A program made the translations under genes and the position numbers. The notes under the pieces were generated by a model. The model ran no database searches, was not told the DNA's origin, and saw nothing but the letters and a program-made list of their open reading frames with translations. 14,574 nucleotides of DNA from Bacteroidota bacterium. Lineage in GTDB: Bacteria; Bacteroidota; Bacteroidia; Flavobacteriales; Weeksellaceae. Of this stretch, positions 13,597 through 14,574 are shown in pieces. Location: positions 1-14,574 of the forward strand of contig JAEZWE010000015.1 in NCBI GenBank assembly GCA_023420435.1, read 5' to 3'. Within the stretch, counting starts at the first letter, position 1, and every line of letters begins with the position of its first letter.

Positions 13597-14568
13597 TTAT
13601 TTTTTCTCCCAAACTAATGCACTAGCACCTAATATTGCAGCATCCGCTTCGTCTAATTCACTAAAAACCAATTGTACTTTTCCTCTGAAAATTGGAAGTA
13701 AATTATGTTCCATGTGTCTTCTTGTAGGTTTCAAAATAAAATCTCCGGCTTTTATAACTCCCCCAAAAAGCAAAATGGCTTCCGGTGAAGAAAACATAAC
13801 GAAATTGGCTAAAGCTTCTCCCAATTTTTGTCCTGTATAACGAAAAACCTCAATTGCTGTTGCATCACCTTTTGAAGCGCATTCATACACAGTTTTTGAA
13901 TTAATTTCTTCTTCAGGATAATTATTCAGCAACGATTCAGGAAATTCTGCACGAAATTTTTTTGCAGTAATAGTGATTCCTGTAGCAGATGCATACGCTT
14001 CCAAACTTCCTTCTGATCCAGTACTCCAATGTTTTCTTCCGTTTGGTTTTACAATGGTGTGTCCTAATTCGCCTGCAAAACCATCGTGTCCATAAACTAA
14101 TTTTCCCCCACAAACAATACCGCTTCCAACGCCGGTTCCTAAAGTAATCATAATGAAATCTTTCATTCCGCGGGCTGCGCCGTACATCATCTCTCCTAAA
14201 GCTGCAGCATTAGCATCATTGGTAATTTTGCAAGGTTTTCCGAATTTCTTCGACATTAATTCCGCAAAATTGATCACGCCTTTCCAGCGAAGATTTGGGG
14301 CGTGCTCAATGGTTCCTGTATAATAATTTGCGTTGGGAGCTCCACAACCGATTCCTTCCAGTTTTTTATCAGAACAGTGTTCATCAATTAATGGTTTTAT
14401 ATTTTGATACAATTCTTCAATAAAATCTTCAATTTTCTCGTGTTGATCCGTTTTGATGGATCCTTTTGCAAGGATATCTCCACGATGATTAACAAGTCCG
14501 AATTTGGTATTAGTACCACCAATATCGATTCCTAAAGCCACTTGTTTTGACAGATCTACTAATGACAT
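13597..14568 (-). CDS. ROK family sugar kinase (glucokinase-like) lacking the zinc cysteines
   Basis: ROK proteins include sugar kinases that phosphorylate glucose or related sugars with ATP. The 323-residue protein has the phosphate-1 motif DIGGTNTKFG at 15-24. The sugar-site motif TNDANAAALGE is at 116-126 with catalytic Asp118, followed by TLGTGVGSG at 142-150 and GELGH at 166-170. LLFGGVIKAG is at 267-276. There is no helix-turn-helix, so it is a kinase and not a ROK repressor. The family's CxCGxxGCxE zinc signature is replaced by WSTGSEGSLE (181-190): the three cysteines are Trp, Thr and Ser, while the motif's glycines, Glu190 and upstream His170 remain. The substrate is therefore uncertain, though glucokinase is the default. 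The ATG is only 6 nt from the window edge; the frame stays open to that edge, but family alignment supports this start. Confidence 0.9.
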   Translation of the reverse strand: MSLVDLSKQVALGIDIGGTNTKFGLVNHRGDILAKGSIKTDQHEKIEDFIEELYQNIKPLIDEHCSDKKLEGIGCGAPNANYYTGTIEHAPNLRWKGVINFAELMSKKFGKPCKITNDANAAALGEMMYGAARGMKDFIMITLGTGVGSGIVCGGKLVYGHDGFAGELGHTIVKPNGRKHWSTGSEGSLEAYASATGITITAKKFRAEFPESLLNNYPEEEINSKTVYECASKGDATAIEVFRYTGQKLGEALANFVMFSSPEAILLFGGVIKAGDFILKPTRRHMEHNLLPIFRGKVQLVFSELDEADAAILGASALVWEKK

Positions 14569-14574
14569 ACCTTC

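Noticed and set aside
13586..13608. AT-only hairpin with T-run after the ROK kinase gene as a terminator
   Set aside because: The stem is made only of A/T pairs and part of it overlaps the stop codon; too weak to call.
1..14574. A novel defence, mobile or biosynthetic system
   Set aside because: Every sizeable gene belongs to a known housekeeping family. There is no transposase, integrase, CRISPR-like array, tRNA or cluster of unknown genes.

Overview
The window is AT-rich chromosomal DNA from a member of the Bacteroidota. It is most likely a flavobacterium of the Chryseobacterium/Kaistella type (family Weeksellaceae). The reasons are the protein flavour of MurC, MurG, MurD and RsmH, the promoter-like TAnnTTTG boxes, the lack of consistent Shine-Dalgarno sequences, the lipoprotein-type MsrA, and the order of the cell-wall genes. 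The genus is inferred from memory of these protein families, not from a search.

From 1 to about 10.7 kb, all on the minus strand, lies the front part of the division and cell wall (dcw) cluster. In transcription order it is mraZ, rsmH, ftsL, ftsI, murE, mraY, murD, ftsW, murG and murC, with murC cut by the window edge. The genes are packed with gaps of 0 to 33 nt and several overlaps, so they look like one operon. MraZ is the regulator and RsmH methylates 16S rRNA. FtsL, FtsI and FtsW are divisome proteins; FtsW and FtsI form the septal glycosyltransferase/transpeptidase pair. MurC, MurD and MurE build the UDP-MurNAc peptide stem with meso-diaminopimelate. MraY makes lipid I and MurG makes lipid II. 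murF is absent from its usual place between murE and mraY.

From 10660 to 10914 is a 255-bp divergent intergenic region, the largest gap in the window. It holds a perfect tandem 10-mer that looks like a MraZ operator, a -7-like box facing mraZ, and a -7-like box facing the plus-strand genes. No RNA gene was seen there.

From 10.9 to 12.9 kb on the plus strand are an alpha/beta hydrolase, the ribosome-assembly GTPase gene engB (ysxC/yihA) and an ElaA-like GNAT acetyltransferase. A palindromic element built of 9-nt units fills most of the space between the hydrolase and engB. Convergent to these, on the minus strand, are a lipoprotein-type methionine sulfoxide reductase (msrA) and a ROK-family sugar kinase that lacks the usual zinc cysteines.

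This is largely an ordinary housekeeping region. I found no phage, defence, CRISPR, IS or biosynthetic system. The observations of interest are small: a repeat-like purine/pyrimidine inverted repeat inside the murG reading frame, a related half-copy at the engB/GNAT junction, the palindromic element in front of engB, the apparent MraZ boxes, and the cysteine-less ROK kinase.
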